From NCBI RefSeq assembly GCF_028368995.1, contig NZ_JAQNDL010000001.1, forward strand, positions 1 to 64,000: DNA of 64,000 bases, written 5' to 3'. Positions 1-11,492 of this stretch are shown piece by piece. Every line of letters begins with the position of its first letter. Position 1 is the stretch's first letter. The translations under genes were made by a program, and so were the position numbers. The notes under the pieces are model-generated. The model did not search any database. It had not been told where the DNA came from and saw only the letters and a program-made list of their open reading frames with translations. Source of the stretch: Nannocystis bainbridge (lineage in GTDB: Bacteria; Myxococcota_A; Polyangia; Nannocystales; Nannocystaceae).

Positions 1-557
1 CCGCCTGCTCGGCCGGCAGCCCGCCGGCCAGGGCGGCGCGGTGGTGGGCGTGGGCCTCGCGCAGCGCGTCGTCGGTCAGCGTGCGCTCGCCGATCTCCAG
101 CGTCAGCCGCTCGGCGCGGGCCCACTCGAGCTTGCCCATCGCGTGGTGCAGCAGCGGCGCCTCGGCGGCCGCCGGGAAGTGCCGGCGCAGGGCCGCGTAG
201 GCCTGGCGGGCCAGCGTATGGCTCTGCGACCCGCCCGACTCCGCCCCCTGCTCGGCCCACCGCAGCGTCACCGTCGCCAGCGCCTCACGGGTCGCCTCGG
301 CGCAGCGCTCGCCGTCCGGCCGCCCGCGCGTCGCCGCGTGCGCCTGCACGAGTTTCTCGATCTCCTCCCACAGGTAGCGGTCGGCCAGGCGCACCAGCCC
401 GTCCTGGACCGCGCTGGCCCGCTCGTCGCAGGCCGCCACCGCCGCCGCTCCGGATGTCCTGACGGACATGTCCTGAGGGGCACGTACCGCCGTCGTCGTC
501 GGCGCGCGCGGCGTGCAGCCGACGAGCGCCCCCAGCAGCGTCAGCGCGAGCCGGCGC

Positions 558-571
<14 letters not shown>
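1..571 (-). CDS. TPR-like lipoprotein, truncated by the window edge
   Basis: The reading frame starts at ATG 571 and stays open to base 1, giving about 190 residues with no stop. It begins MARRERRLALTLLGALVGC, a short basic N-terminus, hydrophobic stretch and LVGC lipobox, so the product should be an exported lipoprotein with its lipid on that Cys. The rest is helical; a segment reading AYAALRRHFPAAAEAP near residue 120 looks like a TPR helix pair of the kind that ends in a yP turn. The start overlaps the last 14 bases of the kinase gene upstream, so the two are probably cotranscribed and translationally coupled. Residues just after the lipobox (QDMSVRTSG) are encoded by a copy of the 14-bp repeat family. 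The function is unknown. Confidence 0.75.
453..484. repeat. 14-bp phased hairpin repeat, in coding DNA
   Basis: Cores GATG, CATG and CACG sit at 453, 467 and 481, separated by the 10-bp spacers TCCTGACGGA and TCCTGAGGGG. The array lies in frame inside the truncated lipoprotein gene, just after the signal peptide. Confidence 0.75.
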
Positions 572-2441
<1,870 letters not shown>

Positions 2442-2518
2442 GGATCGCCGCCGAAGGGCGCGGAGGGCCCCGCCGCGCCCAAAACCCGCCCCGATCGCGC
2501 AAGGTCCGCGGTGGGCCC

Positions 2519-2524
2519 TATAGT
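2519..2524 (+). promoter_or_regulatory. Candidate -10 element of the GNAT gene
   Basis: TATAGT lies 10 nt before the ATG of the acetyltransferase gene, implying a very short or leaderless transcript. I see no clear -35 box. Confidence 0.3.
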
Positions 2525-2533
2525 GCCGGCACG

Positions 2534-2977
2534 ATGCACTTTCGCCCGGCCACGAGCTCCGACGTCCCCGCGATCCTCGACATGATGGAGGACTTCAACC
2601 GCCTGGAGCACATCCCCTGGCGGCGCGGCCCCGGGGAGGCGCCCCTGCTCGCGCTGATGGGCTCACCCGCGCTCGGCATCGTCGTGCTCGGCCTCGAGGG
2701 CGAGGCGCCGCGGGGCTACTTCATCCTCACGTGGGGCTTCGACCTCGAGTGGGGCGGCCGCGACGCTTTCCTCACCGAGCTGTATCTGCGCGCCGAGGTC
2801 CGCGGCGCCGGCCACGGCCGCCTGTTCCTCGACGCCGCGCTCGCGTCCGCCCGCGCCCACGGAGCCCGCGCCGTCCACCTGATGGTCCGCACCGACAACA
2901 CGCCCGCCCTCGCCCTCTACCGCCGCGCCGGCTTCTCCGCGCCGCCGCGGGTGCTGATGACCCGGCCGCTCGATTGA
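2534..2977 (+). CDS. GNAT-family N-acetyltransferase
   Basis: The 147-residue product has the size and pattern of a single-domain GNAT enzyme, which moves an acetyl group from acetyl-CoA to an amine. The acetyl-CoA-binding motif is RAEVRGAGHGRLFLDAAL (about residues 87-105), matching the family R/Q-x-x-G-x-G/A signature with a slightly loosened loop. The C-terminal part LYRRAGFSAPPR fits the usual Y-x-x-x-G-F element. The substrate cannot be read from the sequence. It is a single gene transcribed away from the kinase gene, and its stop is followed two bases later by a seven-core 14-bp repeat array. Confidence 0.85.
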   Translation: MHFRPATSSDVPAILDMMEDFNRLEHIPWRRGPGEAPLLALMGSPALGIVVLGLEGEAPRGYFILTWGFDLEWGGRDAFLTELYLRAEVRGAGHGRLFLDAALASARAHGARAVHLMVRTDNTPALALYRRAGFSAPPRVLMTRPLD

Positions 2978-2978
2978 A

Positions 2979-3066
2979 CATGTCCTGAAGGGCATGTTCG
3001 TGAGAGCATGTCGTGAAGGACATGCTCTTTGGCGCATGCTCTTGGGGACATGTCCCGAAGCGCATC
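2979..3066. repeat. 14-bp phased hairpin array, seven cores, convergent junction
   Basis: Cores lie at 2979, 2993, 3007, 3021, 3035, 3049 and 3063: six CATG and a final CATC. All spacers are exactly 10 bp and mostly of the form TCC-N4-GGA (for example TCCTGAAGGG and TCCCGAAGCG). The array fills most of the gap between the 3' ends of the GNAT gene (+) and the membrane-protein gene (-). Confidence 0.9.
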
Positions 3067-3098
3067 GGGCGGGGCCGCTCACCCCGCACGCGCGAGCT

Positions 3099-4661
3099 TC
3101 ACTTCTTCGCGCCGACGTTCTTGCGCTGGAGCTCGATCGCCTCGATGTCGCCGACGGCCTCGGCCTCTCTCAGCAGCCACTGGAACATCGGCCCCGACAG
3201 GCCGTACTCCTTGCGGTCGTTCCACAGCCACACCGCGTAGCCGCACACGTCGCGGTGGACCTGCGGGAACATCAAGTAACGCAGCGCCAGCCCGCCGAGC
3301 AGGGTCGCCTCCTCGTAGCCGCGGCGGAACTGATTCCACGCCCGCGACTCCTCGGCCGGCGGCAGCCGGCGGTCGGCGGCCGTGCGCGCGCGCAGCTCCT
3401 CCGAGCCGGCCTCGACCCCGGTGAGCAACTCGGCGCGCAGCTCGGAGGCCGCCTCGGCGGCCGTCGCCACCTCGACCTCGAAGCCGTCGAGCGGCAGCTT
3501 GGCGGCCCGCGCCAGCCCGGCCAGCTCGACCGCGACAGCGCGCCGGATGGCCGCCAGCGCCTCCTCGGCTCGCGTCTGGGCGGTCAGCGCCGCCGCGCGC
3601 TGCCGCATGCGCCGCTCGGCGACCGGCCACGCCGCCTCCCACGCGCGACACAGCTCCTGCATGCGCGTGGCCGACAGCCGCTGCTCGAGCTCGGTCGCCG
3701 GCTGGCCCGCGGTCTTCGGCCGCAGCGCCAGCCAGGTGGCGTGCAGCGCCTGGGCGTGGGCGACGGGATCGTCGGCGTGATCGGCCGGATCGACGAGCGG
3801 CACCGTCGCGGGCGCCGGCCCCGGCGGCGGCGGCTTGCGCTGGTGCAGCACCCGCGGCGCCGCGCGGGCCTGATCGAGCAGCGGTCGCATGGCCTTTCGG
3901 CCAGGTGCCAAGAGCCACGACCACCACAGGCCGAGGTCGGTCGGGTTGGGCTCGCCGGCCAGCGCCTCGCCGCGGATCCGCGCCGCGGCGCGGGCGAGGA
4001 AGGCGGTGTACGCGGTCGCCTGGCCCGGCTGCACGCCGCGGCGCATCACGGTGATCCAGTCGCCGCGAGCCGCCGCGTCGGCCACCAGCCAGTCGTTGGC
4101 GGCCCGCCGCGCGGCCCTCGGCGCGTAGTCGGGATCGAAGGTGTCGACGCCGAGCAGGATGTCGCGCGCGCCGTCGCGGTCGCCGCGGCTGGCCGCGAGC
4201 AAGCCGGTGGCGACGACGCTGCCGAGCCCCGATCCGGCCCGCGCCTGGATCTTGCCTTCGAGCCAGGTCGCCAGCGCCGGATCGTGCGAGCGGTGCAGCA
4301 GCGCCAGCGCGGCCGCGACGACCTGCCCGCCCTCGCGCTCGCGCTCCCACGCCGAGCGCGCCAGCACCGTGAGGTAGTAGCTGGGCCGCACGAGGCCGGC
4401 CGCGATCACGGTGCGCCGCAAGACCGGCCATACGAGGCCGCCGACCAGATCCAGCAGCGCGAACAACCACCCGCCGAGACCGACGAGGAGGATGAGGCCG
4501 CCGAGCACGCTGCCGATCGCGTAGAGCTGGGTGACGAACGCGGGCCCGCCGAGCACGATCGCCAGCGCCAGCAATGCCAACACCGGCCCGAGGCGACGCC
4601 GCCCGCTCCGCCTCCGCGACCTCGACCGCGACCCCGCGACCCGATCCTTCGGCGCGCTCAT
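3099..4661 (-). CDS. Membrane-anchored protein of the Hsp70 cluster, unknown function
   Basis: The 520-residue product opens with a strongly basic stretch (residues 1-25, many Arg), then two hydrophobic segments (about 26-48 and 52-75). The remaining 440 residues are Arg/Ala/Glu-rich, helical and soluble in character. The basic N-terminus suggests the large domain faces the cytoplasm. I recognise no family. The start ATG overlaps the stop of the J-like gene by 4 bp (ATGA), so the two are translationally coupled and sit at the end of the lipoprotein-Hsp70-J-like operon. A role as the membrane partner or client of the chaperone pair is inferred from context only. Confidence 0.75.
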   Translation of the reverse strand: MSAPKDRVAGSRSRSRRRSGRRRLGPVLALLALAIVLGGPAFVTQLYAIGSVLGGLILLVGLGGWLFALLDLVGGLVWPVLRRTVIAAGLVRPSYYLTVLARSAWEREREGGQVVAAALALLHRSHDPALATWLEGKIQARAGSGLGSVVATGLLAASRGDRDGARDILLGVDTFDPDYAPRAARRAANDWLVADAAARGDWITVMRRGVQPGQATAYTAFLARAAARIRGEALAGEPNPTDLGLWWSWLLAPGRKAMRPLLDQARAAPRVLHQRKPPPPGPAPATVPLVDPADHADDPVAHAQALHATWLALRPKTAGQPATELEQRLSATRMQELCRAWEAAWPVAERRMRQRAAALTAQTRAEEALAAIRRAVAVELAGLARAAKLPLDGFEVEVATAAEAASELRAELLTGVEAGSEELRARTAADRRLPPAEESRAWNQFRRGYEEATLLGGLALRYLMFPQVHRDVCGYAVWLWNDRKEYGLSGPMFQWLLREAEAVGDIEAIELQRKNVGAKK

Positions 4662-5026
4662 GACCGCCTCCAGCCGAGCGCCGCGAACGCGCCCGTGAAC
4701 GGGGCCGGGCCCGGGCCGCTGGTCTCGGGGGCCGGCGGCGGCTTCGGCGGCGCCGCGGGCGGCGGCAAGCTGGCCCAGAACTCGTGCGCCAGCCGCTTCT
4801 CGTGGTCGCGCAGCGCCGCCATGGCCGCCCGCACCTTGTCCTCGGTGCGCGGCCGCGGCCCGAGCGGGCTCATGTACGTCGCCGCCGACTTGAGCCTCAG
4901 CCCGAGCATCCCGAGCAGCTTCTGGCCCTCGCGCTCGACGTCGACCCGGCTGCAGTCGGGCCGCAGGCCGAGCACGTAGAACGGGTTGTCCGCCATCGCC
5001 TGCGAGTCATCTGGCTTTTGCGACAT
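4658..5026 (-). CDS. J-domain-like small protein without an HPD motif
   Basis: The 122-residue product begins MSQKPDD. Residues about 15-90 (NPFYVLGLRPDCSRVDVE, then helices ending in LRDHEKRLAHEFW) resemble the helix layout of DnaJ-type J-domains, which start with xxxYxVLGLxxxA. The loop where HPD should lie reads SPLGPRPR, so the motif that stimulates Hsp70 ATPase is absent. A Pro-rich segment follows (PPPAAPPKPPPAPE). The gene sits between an Hsp70 gene and the membrane-protein gene, with a 4-bp overlap to the latter. A longer frame upstream is a run-through of intergenic DNA; ATG 5026 is preceded by GGGAG and is itself part of a 14-bp-repeat core. The J-like call is tentative. Confidence 0.7.
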   Translation of the reverse strand: MSQKPDDSQAMADNPFYVLGLRPDCSRVDVEREGQKLLGMLGLRLKSAATYMSPLGPRPRTEDKVRAAMAALRDHEKRLAHEFWASLPPPAAPPKPPPAPETSGPGPAPFTGAFAALGWRRS

Positions 5027-5069
5027 GGTGCTCCCGACAGGTCCTTGAGGACATGGCCGATGGGCCAGC
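5024..5069. repeat. 14-bp phased hairpin array between the Hsp70 and J-like genes
   Basis: Cores CATG, CAGG, CATG and CAGC lie at 5024, 5038, 5052 and 5066, with 10-bp spacers including TCCTTGAGGA. The array fills the whole gap between the two genes, and its first core contains the start codon of the J-like gene. Confidence 0.8.
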
Positions 5070-7529
<2,460 letters not shown>

Positions 7530-7554
7530 CGCCGGTGAGTGTACCCGGGCGCTC

Positions 7555-8043
7555 TCAGCCTCGCAGCGGCGAGCGGGCGCGCCGGCGCAGAGCCCGGTCG
7601 AGCGTCACCCCGCCGGCCGCGCCGAGCCCGACCAGCGCGAACAGCAGCGGCAGATCGCGCGGCCCCTCTGCGGGCCCGCTCGGGGCCGCGCCGCGCCAGG
7701 CCACCCGCACCCGGCCGGCGCTCCACGTCCCGCAGAGCTCGCCGACCAGCGCCGTCGTCGCGGCCGCGTCCCAGCCCGGCGGCGCCAGCCCGGCCACCAC
7801 CACCGCGCCCGGATCGTCCGCCCCCGGCAGGCGCACCTCGACCGCCAGCGCCTCGGCCCCGAGCGCCTGCAGGCTCGCCGCCACCGCGTCCGCCAGCGCC
7901 AGCTCTTCCCGCGCGCGCTCGCCCGCGCGCGTGGGCACCAGCGCTGGATCTCCGAACAGCTCGCGCTTGCCGCGGACCCCGCGGGCCTCGGGCGCGCGCG
8001 CCGGCTCGCAGGCGCCCGCGAGCAGCGCTGTCCCGAAGAGCAT
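7555..8043 (-). CDS. Lipoprotein with C-terminal membrane segment, possibly YscJ/FliF-like
   Basis: From ATG 8043 the product is 162 residues. It starts MLFGTALLAGACEP, a lipoprotein signal with lipobox LAGAC. A middle region (about 45-115) alternates helix and strand, containing AVEVRLPGADDPGAVVV and VGELCGTWSAGRVRV. A C-terminal hydrophobic segment LLFALVGLGAAGGV is followed by a basic tail. Lipobox, small ring-building-type domain and C-terminal anchor are the layout of YscJ/EscJ lipoproteins of type III export, but only one such domain would be present and no other export genes are seen, so this is weak. The start codon lies inside a 14-bp-repeat core. It is the first gene of the Hsp70 cluster. 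Confidence 0.65.
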   Translation of the reverse strand: MLFGTALLAGACEPARAPEARGVRGKRELFGDPALVPTRAGERAREELALADAVAASLQALGAEALAVEVRLPGADDPGAVVVAGLAPPGWDAAATTALVGELCGTWSAGRVRVAWRGAAPSGPAEGPRDLPLLFALVGLGAAGGVTLDRALRRRARSPLRG

Positions 8044-8100
8044 GCCCCATGCGACATGTCCGCGAAGACATGTTCGTTCGGACCGGTCCGAACGGCCAGG
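8027..8100. repeat. 14-bp phased hairpin array, six cores
   Basis: Cores lie at 8027 (GCTG), 8041 (CATG), 8055 (CATG), 8069 (CATG), 8083 (CCGG) and 8097 (CAGG), all 14 bp apart. The core at 8041 supplies the ATG of the lipoprotein gene. The rest of the gap to the sigma-factor gene (8101-8335) is GC-rich, holds near-repeats of cgctcgac-ccc and shows no gene. Confidence 0.85.
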
Positions 8101-8335
8101 CCGCGATCGCCTCACGACCCGACCCCGGCGGGCTCGCAAGGGCTGCCCTTCCACCAGCGCTCGACACCCCTGTCCCCTGCTCCGCTCACGGCCCTCGCTC
8201 CAGCGAGCGAGCTCCGGCCCTGCATCGACCGGCGCTCGACGCCCTTGGCCCACACACCGCTCGCGGCCTCGCCTCCGGCGAGATCGCGCCTGCCCGAGGA
8301 GCCTCGCCGATCGCCACGTCTGCTGCCTGCGCCGG

Positions 8336-9064
8336 TCACGGCCCGGCCTCCGGAGGTCGCGCCTCGGCGGCCAGCAGATCGGCCAGGCGACGCAGCAGCC
8401 GCTGGTGGCGGCGGGAGATCGTGCTGACGCTGGTGGCGAGGTCGGCCGCGACCTCGGTGAGCGTCAGGCCGCGCACGTAGACCGCGTCGATCAGCGCCCG
8501 CTCGTCGGCGTCGCAGCGCTCCACCGAGTCGCGCAGCGACAGCCGGACCTCGGGGCCGAACGGATCGTCGTCGTCGCCCGCGAACAGCCGCGACAGCACC
8601 GCCGCCGCCGTGACCTCGCGGACCAGCTCGGCCGCGTCGCCGAAGCGCTCGCCGATCCGCCGCGGGTCGTCGCCGGGGCGCAGGCGGATCTCCGACAGCT
8701 CCTGCGTCACCTCGAGGGTGTTGAGGATCCGCCGGGCCCGCTTGTGGTCAGGGAAAGCGTTGCGGGCGGCGTCGATCATCGCCCCGCGCACCCGGTAGAA
8801 CGCGAACGCCGCGAACGGCACGCCCGCGCCCGGGTCGTAGCGCAGGGCCGCGCGGGCCAGCGCCTCGTAGCCGGCGCTCTCGCACTCGTCGGGGGCGATG
8901 CCGACGATCCGCCGCAGGCTGCGGGCGATGCCGGGCACCCGCGGCGCGAACGCCTCGACCCGCGCGCGCTGCTCCGGGCTGAGGCCGGGCCCGCGCGCTG
9001 GCTCGCGGCTGGCCGGCTCGCCGTCGTCCGTGACGTACGCGACCTCGTCGTGAGGCTGGTTCAT
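8336..9064 (-). CDS. Sigma-70-family RNA polymerase sigma factor
   Basis: The 242-residue product has sigma region 2 at about residues 45-115 (ESAGYEALARAALRYDP and FAAFAFYRVRGAMIDAAR, the FxxxAxxRxRGAxxDxxR pattern of FliA/SigB-type factors). Region 4 lies at about 185-235 (LTLTEVAADLATSVSTIS, helix-turn-helix). This is a group 3/4 sigma factor without region 1, which should direct RNA polymerase to a specialised regulon. The start is ATG 9064; a longer frame continues upstream but crosses the PilZ gene and is not credible. GAGGA of the neighbouring repeat unit lies 8 nt before the ATG and looks like its Shine-Dalgarno sequence. No anti-sigma gene is next to it. Confidence 0.9.
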   Translation of the reverse strand: MNQPHDEVAYVTDDGEPASREPARGPGLSPEQRARVEAFAPRVPGIARSLRRIVGIAPDECESAGYEALARAALRYDPGAGVPFAAFAFYRVRGAMIDAARNAFPDHKRARRILNTLEVTQELSEIRLRPGDDPRRIGERFGDAAELVREVTAAAVLSRLFAGDDDDPFGPEVRLSLRDSVERCDADERALIDAVYVRGLTLTEVAADLATSVSTISRRHQRLLRRLADLLAAEARPPEAGP

Positions 9065-9068
9065 GTGA

Positions 9069-9086
9069 CATGTCCTCGCGGACAGG
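9069..9086. repeat. Single 14-bp hairpin unit upstream of the sigma-factor gene
   Basis: CATG at 9069 and CAGG at 9083 flank TCCTCGCGGA. Read on the minus strand the unit places GAGGA at ribosome-binding distance from the sigma-factor start. Confidence 0.6.
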
Positions 9087-9093
9087 GGCCGGC

Positions 9094-9414
9094 TCAGGCG
9101 CCGGCGGCCTCCTGGCTGTCGAGGATGTGCTTGCGCAGCGCGCCCTTCTGCTCGTCGGTGATGTGGACGAAGCGGACCGCCATGTCCTCGTCGCCGCCGC
9201 GCACGACCATGCCGGTGAGCGGCAGGCTGGCCGACAGCGCCGGGAAGCTGAGCACCAGCGCGACCTGCTGCCCCGCCTCCTCCCACGCCGGCCCGTCGAA
9301 CTTGCAGCCGCCGAGGCTGAGGTCGTCGAGCGGGCGGGCCAGCACGACCTCGGAGCCGATGATGTCCGCGTGGGCCTGGATCCGCAGGCGGGGGTGGAAG
9401 CGGGCGTCCGTCAC
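9094..9414 (-). CDS. PilZ-domain protein
   Basis: From GTG 9414 the product is 106 residues and almost entirely one PilZ domain, the cyclic-di-GMP-binding fold. The two signature parts are visible: the Arg-rich N-terminal motif RFHPRLRI (RxxxR) and DDLSLGG (D/NxSxxG) about 25 residues later, followed by the beta-barrel strands. It carries no effector domain, so it should act by binding a partner. A longer frame reaches 9477 but adds only Arg/Ala-rich sequence. The gene lies 29 bp upstream of the sigma-factor gene on the same strand, so a link between c-di-GMP and this sigma factor or the Hsp70 cluster is possible but unproven. Confidence 0.8.
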   Translation of the reverse strand: MTDARFHPRLRIQAHADIIGSEVVLARPLDDLSLGGCKFDGPAWEEAGQQVALVLSFPALSASLPLTGMVVRGGDEDMAVRFVHITDEQKGALRKHILDSQEAAGA

Positions 9415-9660
9415 CCCGCGATGATAGCCGGCGCGCGCGCGCGCGACCTCGCCACTCGCCGCGACACGCCGGCACACGCGGCGGACGGCCCGTCACGCCC
9501 ATACGACGCGCTGGCACGCCGGCCCCGGGCCTTTTGCCAAATTGGCACTCAGGGCCCCCAAACCGCGCTCCCGACGCGTGTGCTAAGTCCTTGTTCGAAG
9601 AAGCGTCTTTACGATCTGGCGCCCGTGGCCGCGTGCTTGCACAATGCGCCTCGCTCGACC

Positions 9661-10170
9661 ATGCCCGGACGTTCCCTCGCCCTCGCACTCGTTGCGGTGC
9701 TCGCCGCGCCCTCTGTCGTTGGTTGCAAGAACACCGCGATCATCCCCGGCACGGAGATCCCGGACACCCCCGACAACCGCGAGCTCCTGCAAGTCATCGA
9801 GCGCTTCCGGACCAGCTTCGTCCGTCAGGACCCGGCCGGCATCCTCGCCACCGCGCACCCGACCTACTACGACGAGTCGGGCACCGACGACCCCAGCGAC
9901 GACATCGTCTACGAGGAGCTCGGCCCGATCCTGCGCCGCCGGATCGCCCAGCTCGAGTCGGTCCGCTTCACCATCGAGTACCTCGACGTCTACATGCGCC
10001 GCGACCGGGCGACGGTGAACGTGTGGATCGACGCGACCTTCCGCCTCAAGCCGATCCTCGGCGACGACGGCATGCCCCGCTTCCCGCCGCGCGTGGTGCC
10101 CAAGCAGGACTACGCCAAGTTCGAGCTGATCCGCGAGGGCGACTCCTGGCTGATCACCAAGGGCATCTGA
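9661..10170 (+). CDS. Lipoprotein with an NTF2/SnoaL-like domain
   Basis: The 169-residue product from ATG 9661 starts MPGRSLALALVAVLAAP and has the lipobox VVGC, so it is a lipoprotein. Residues about 40-165 have the alternation of one long helix and curved strands typical of NTF2-like folds: ELLQVIERFRTSFVRQDP, ATAHPTYYDESG, then strands ending FELIREGDSWLITKGI, which matches the usual end of DUF4440/SnoaL-like domains. Such domains bind small ligands or are structural; no catalytic residues can be assigned. It is a single gene, and its stop is followed by a six-core repeat array. Confidence 0.8.
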   Translation: MPGRSLALALVAVLAAPSVVGCKNTAIIPGTEIPDTPDNRELLQVIERFRTSFVRQDPAGILATAHPTYYDESGTDDPSDDIVYEELGPILRRRIAQLESVRFTIEYLDVYMRRDRATVNVWIDATFRLKPILGDDGMPRFPPRVVPKQDYAKFELIREGDSWLITKGI

Positions 10171-10175
10171 GCCCG

Positions 10176-10249
10176 CCTGTCCCGACGGGCAGGTCCTTCG
10201 AGACCTGCCCGTTCGCGCATGTACGAACGGGCAGGTCCTGAGAGACAGA
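10176..10249. repeat. 14-bp phased hairpin array, six cores, convergent junction
   Basis: Cores CCTG, CAGG, CCTG, CATG, CAGG and CAGA lie at 10176, 10190, 10204, 10218, 10232 and 10246. CCTG pairs with the following CAGG, so the hairpin stem is kept although the core sequence differs from CATG. The array lies between the 3' ends of two convergent lipoprotein genes. Confidence 0.88.
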
Positions 10250-10365
10250 CCCGCTTCGTACGGCGCGGGGCGGACGGCGACCTACGGATCGCTCACCCGC
10301 CCCGCTCCCTTTGCGGCTCAACCGCTCCCGGCGCTTGCGGCTCAGCCGCTCCCGGCCTCTGAGGC

Positions 10366-11001
10366 TCAGCCGCTGCAGCCGCCGCCCGAGCAGCTCTTCT
10401 TGCACTTCGCGTCGCCCTCGCAGCCGCGCGGGCAGCCGCCGCCCGAGCAGGTCAGGTCGCAGTCGGAGCCGGCCTTGCACGTCTGCGTGCAGCCGCCGCC
10501 CGAGCAGGTGAACTTGCAGGTCGCGCCGGCTTCGCACGCCTGGATGCAGCCGCCGCCGCCGCAGCCGTTCTCGCAGGTGCCGCTGCTGCAGGTCTGACGG
10601 CAGCCGCCGTCGCCGCAGTCCTTGCCACCGGCGCCGGCCGCCGCGGGCGCGTCGTCGGCGTCGGCGTCGAGGCCGGTCGGCGCGACGACCACGGCACCAC
10701 CCGGCAGCTTGACCGTCCCGTCGGCGCCGATCTCGACGTCGCCCGCCTTCACGCCCTCGGCCGAGACCTTGACGTCGCCGATCTCGGTGCCGCTGACCTT
10801 GACCTCGCCGGGCTTGACCTCGACGCCGACCGGGCCGGCCTTGACGTCGACCCCGGTCTCACCGGCCTTGATGGCCACGTCGTTGGCCGACGCCGCGGTC
10901 GCCGGCACGGCAGCCTTCTGTTCGGCCTCGGCGGCAGGCTTGGAGTCGCAGCCGAACAACGATACCGCCGCGATCACGGCGAGGAACGAATTTGCGCGCA
11001 T
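10366..11001 (-). CDS. Cys-rich repeat lipoprotein
   Basis: The 211-residue product starts MRANSFLAVIAAVSLFGCDS (lipobox LFGC) at ATG 11001, with AGGAGA eight bases upstream. Residues about 40-115 are a low-complexity strand-forming stretch of V-K-A-G type. The C-terminal 85 residues hold tandem Cys repeats of about 19 residues, each with a C-S-G-G-G-C start and two further Cys, visible in the DNA as copies of a 57-58-bp unit. The Cys pattern suggests a surface protein held by disulfides. No enzyme motif is seen. The intergenic DNA on the 3' side holds the repeat array shared with the convergent gene. Confidence 0.8.
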   Translation of the reverse strand: MRANSFLAVIAAVSLFGCDSKPAAEAEQKAAVPATAASANDVAIKAGETGVDVKAGPVGVEVKPGEVKVSGTEIGDVKVSAEGVKAGDVEIGADGTVKLPGGAVVVAPTGLDADADDAPAAAGAGGKDCGDGGCRQTCSSGTCENGCGGGGCIQACEAGATCKFTCSGGGCTQTCKAGSDCDLTCSGGGCPRGCEGDAKCKKSCSGGGCSG

Positions 11002-11492
11002 CAAGTGGTCTCCTGTGGGCGGGAACCTACCACGCCCCGGCGGCTCGGGCGCGCTCGGATTGCCCTGTCCTCGAGGCCAGCCGCGCGCATCGAGCTCGAC
11101 TGGAGAACATCGTCCGTCGGGATCGATACCTGCTCCACGGCCGAGTTCGGTCGCGCGAGAAGGAGCGATGTCCCGCCCGGCTCACGCACCGTGCGCCCAT
11201 TCACGGCGCACGAGCAGCGCCGCGAGTCGGCGACGTCCTGGCTCCCATTGCGAAGCGCGAGCGTCCGCTCGAGCGTCGCTCGAAACGCCGTCCTACGCGA
11301 TGGTCGACGCTCGATTCGAGTCTCGAGCGGCGCTCGAACGGCCGCCGTCCTGTCGCTCGGTCCCCGTAACAATCAACGCTCTCTGCGAGCATCAACCGCG
11401 CATCGCATCTCACGACCTGTCCCAAAGAACAGATCGCCCGCACTGTCGGGCCGGATCTCGACCTGTCCCATGCGACAGGTCGCCACTTCCCA
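11002..11492. other. Gene-free stretch of 491 bp
   Basis: No frame here has convincing coding character. The stretch holds a scattering of GCTCGA/TCGAGC words (11260-11340), a single repeat unit near 11051 and a broken 14-bp repeat array at 11416-11479 (CCTG, CAGA, then CCTG and CAGG). Confidence 0.5.
11416..11479. repeat. Broken 14-bp hairpin array downstream of holA
   Basis: Two units, CCTG-TCCCAAAGAA-CAGA at 11416 and CCTG-TCCCATGCGA-CAGG at 11462, are separated by a 28-bp interruption. The second ends 14 bp from the holA stop. Confidence 0.65.

Noticed and set aside
2979..3066. Reading the 14-bp arrays as CRISPR
   Set aside because: The repeated part is only 4-10 bp with no unique 25-40-bp spacers, and no cas genes are in the window.
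3013..3240. Short peptides of the type DMSVRTCP-GHV from frames through the arrays
   Set aside because: They are translations of the repeat itself and appear wherever an array lies, without conserved starts or ribosome-binding sites of their own.
2994..4979. Long plus-strand open frame (661 codons) opposite the membrane protein and J-like genes
   Set aside because: The composition is Arg/Gly/Pro-rich without any motif, and it starts in a 14-bp repeat array.
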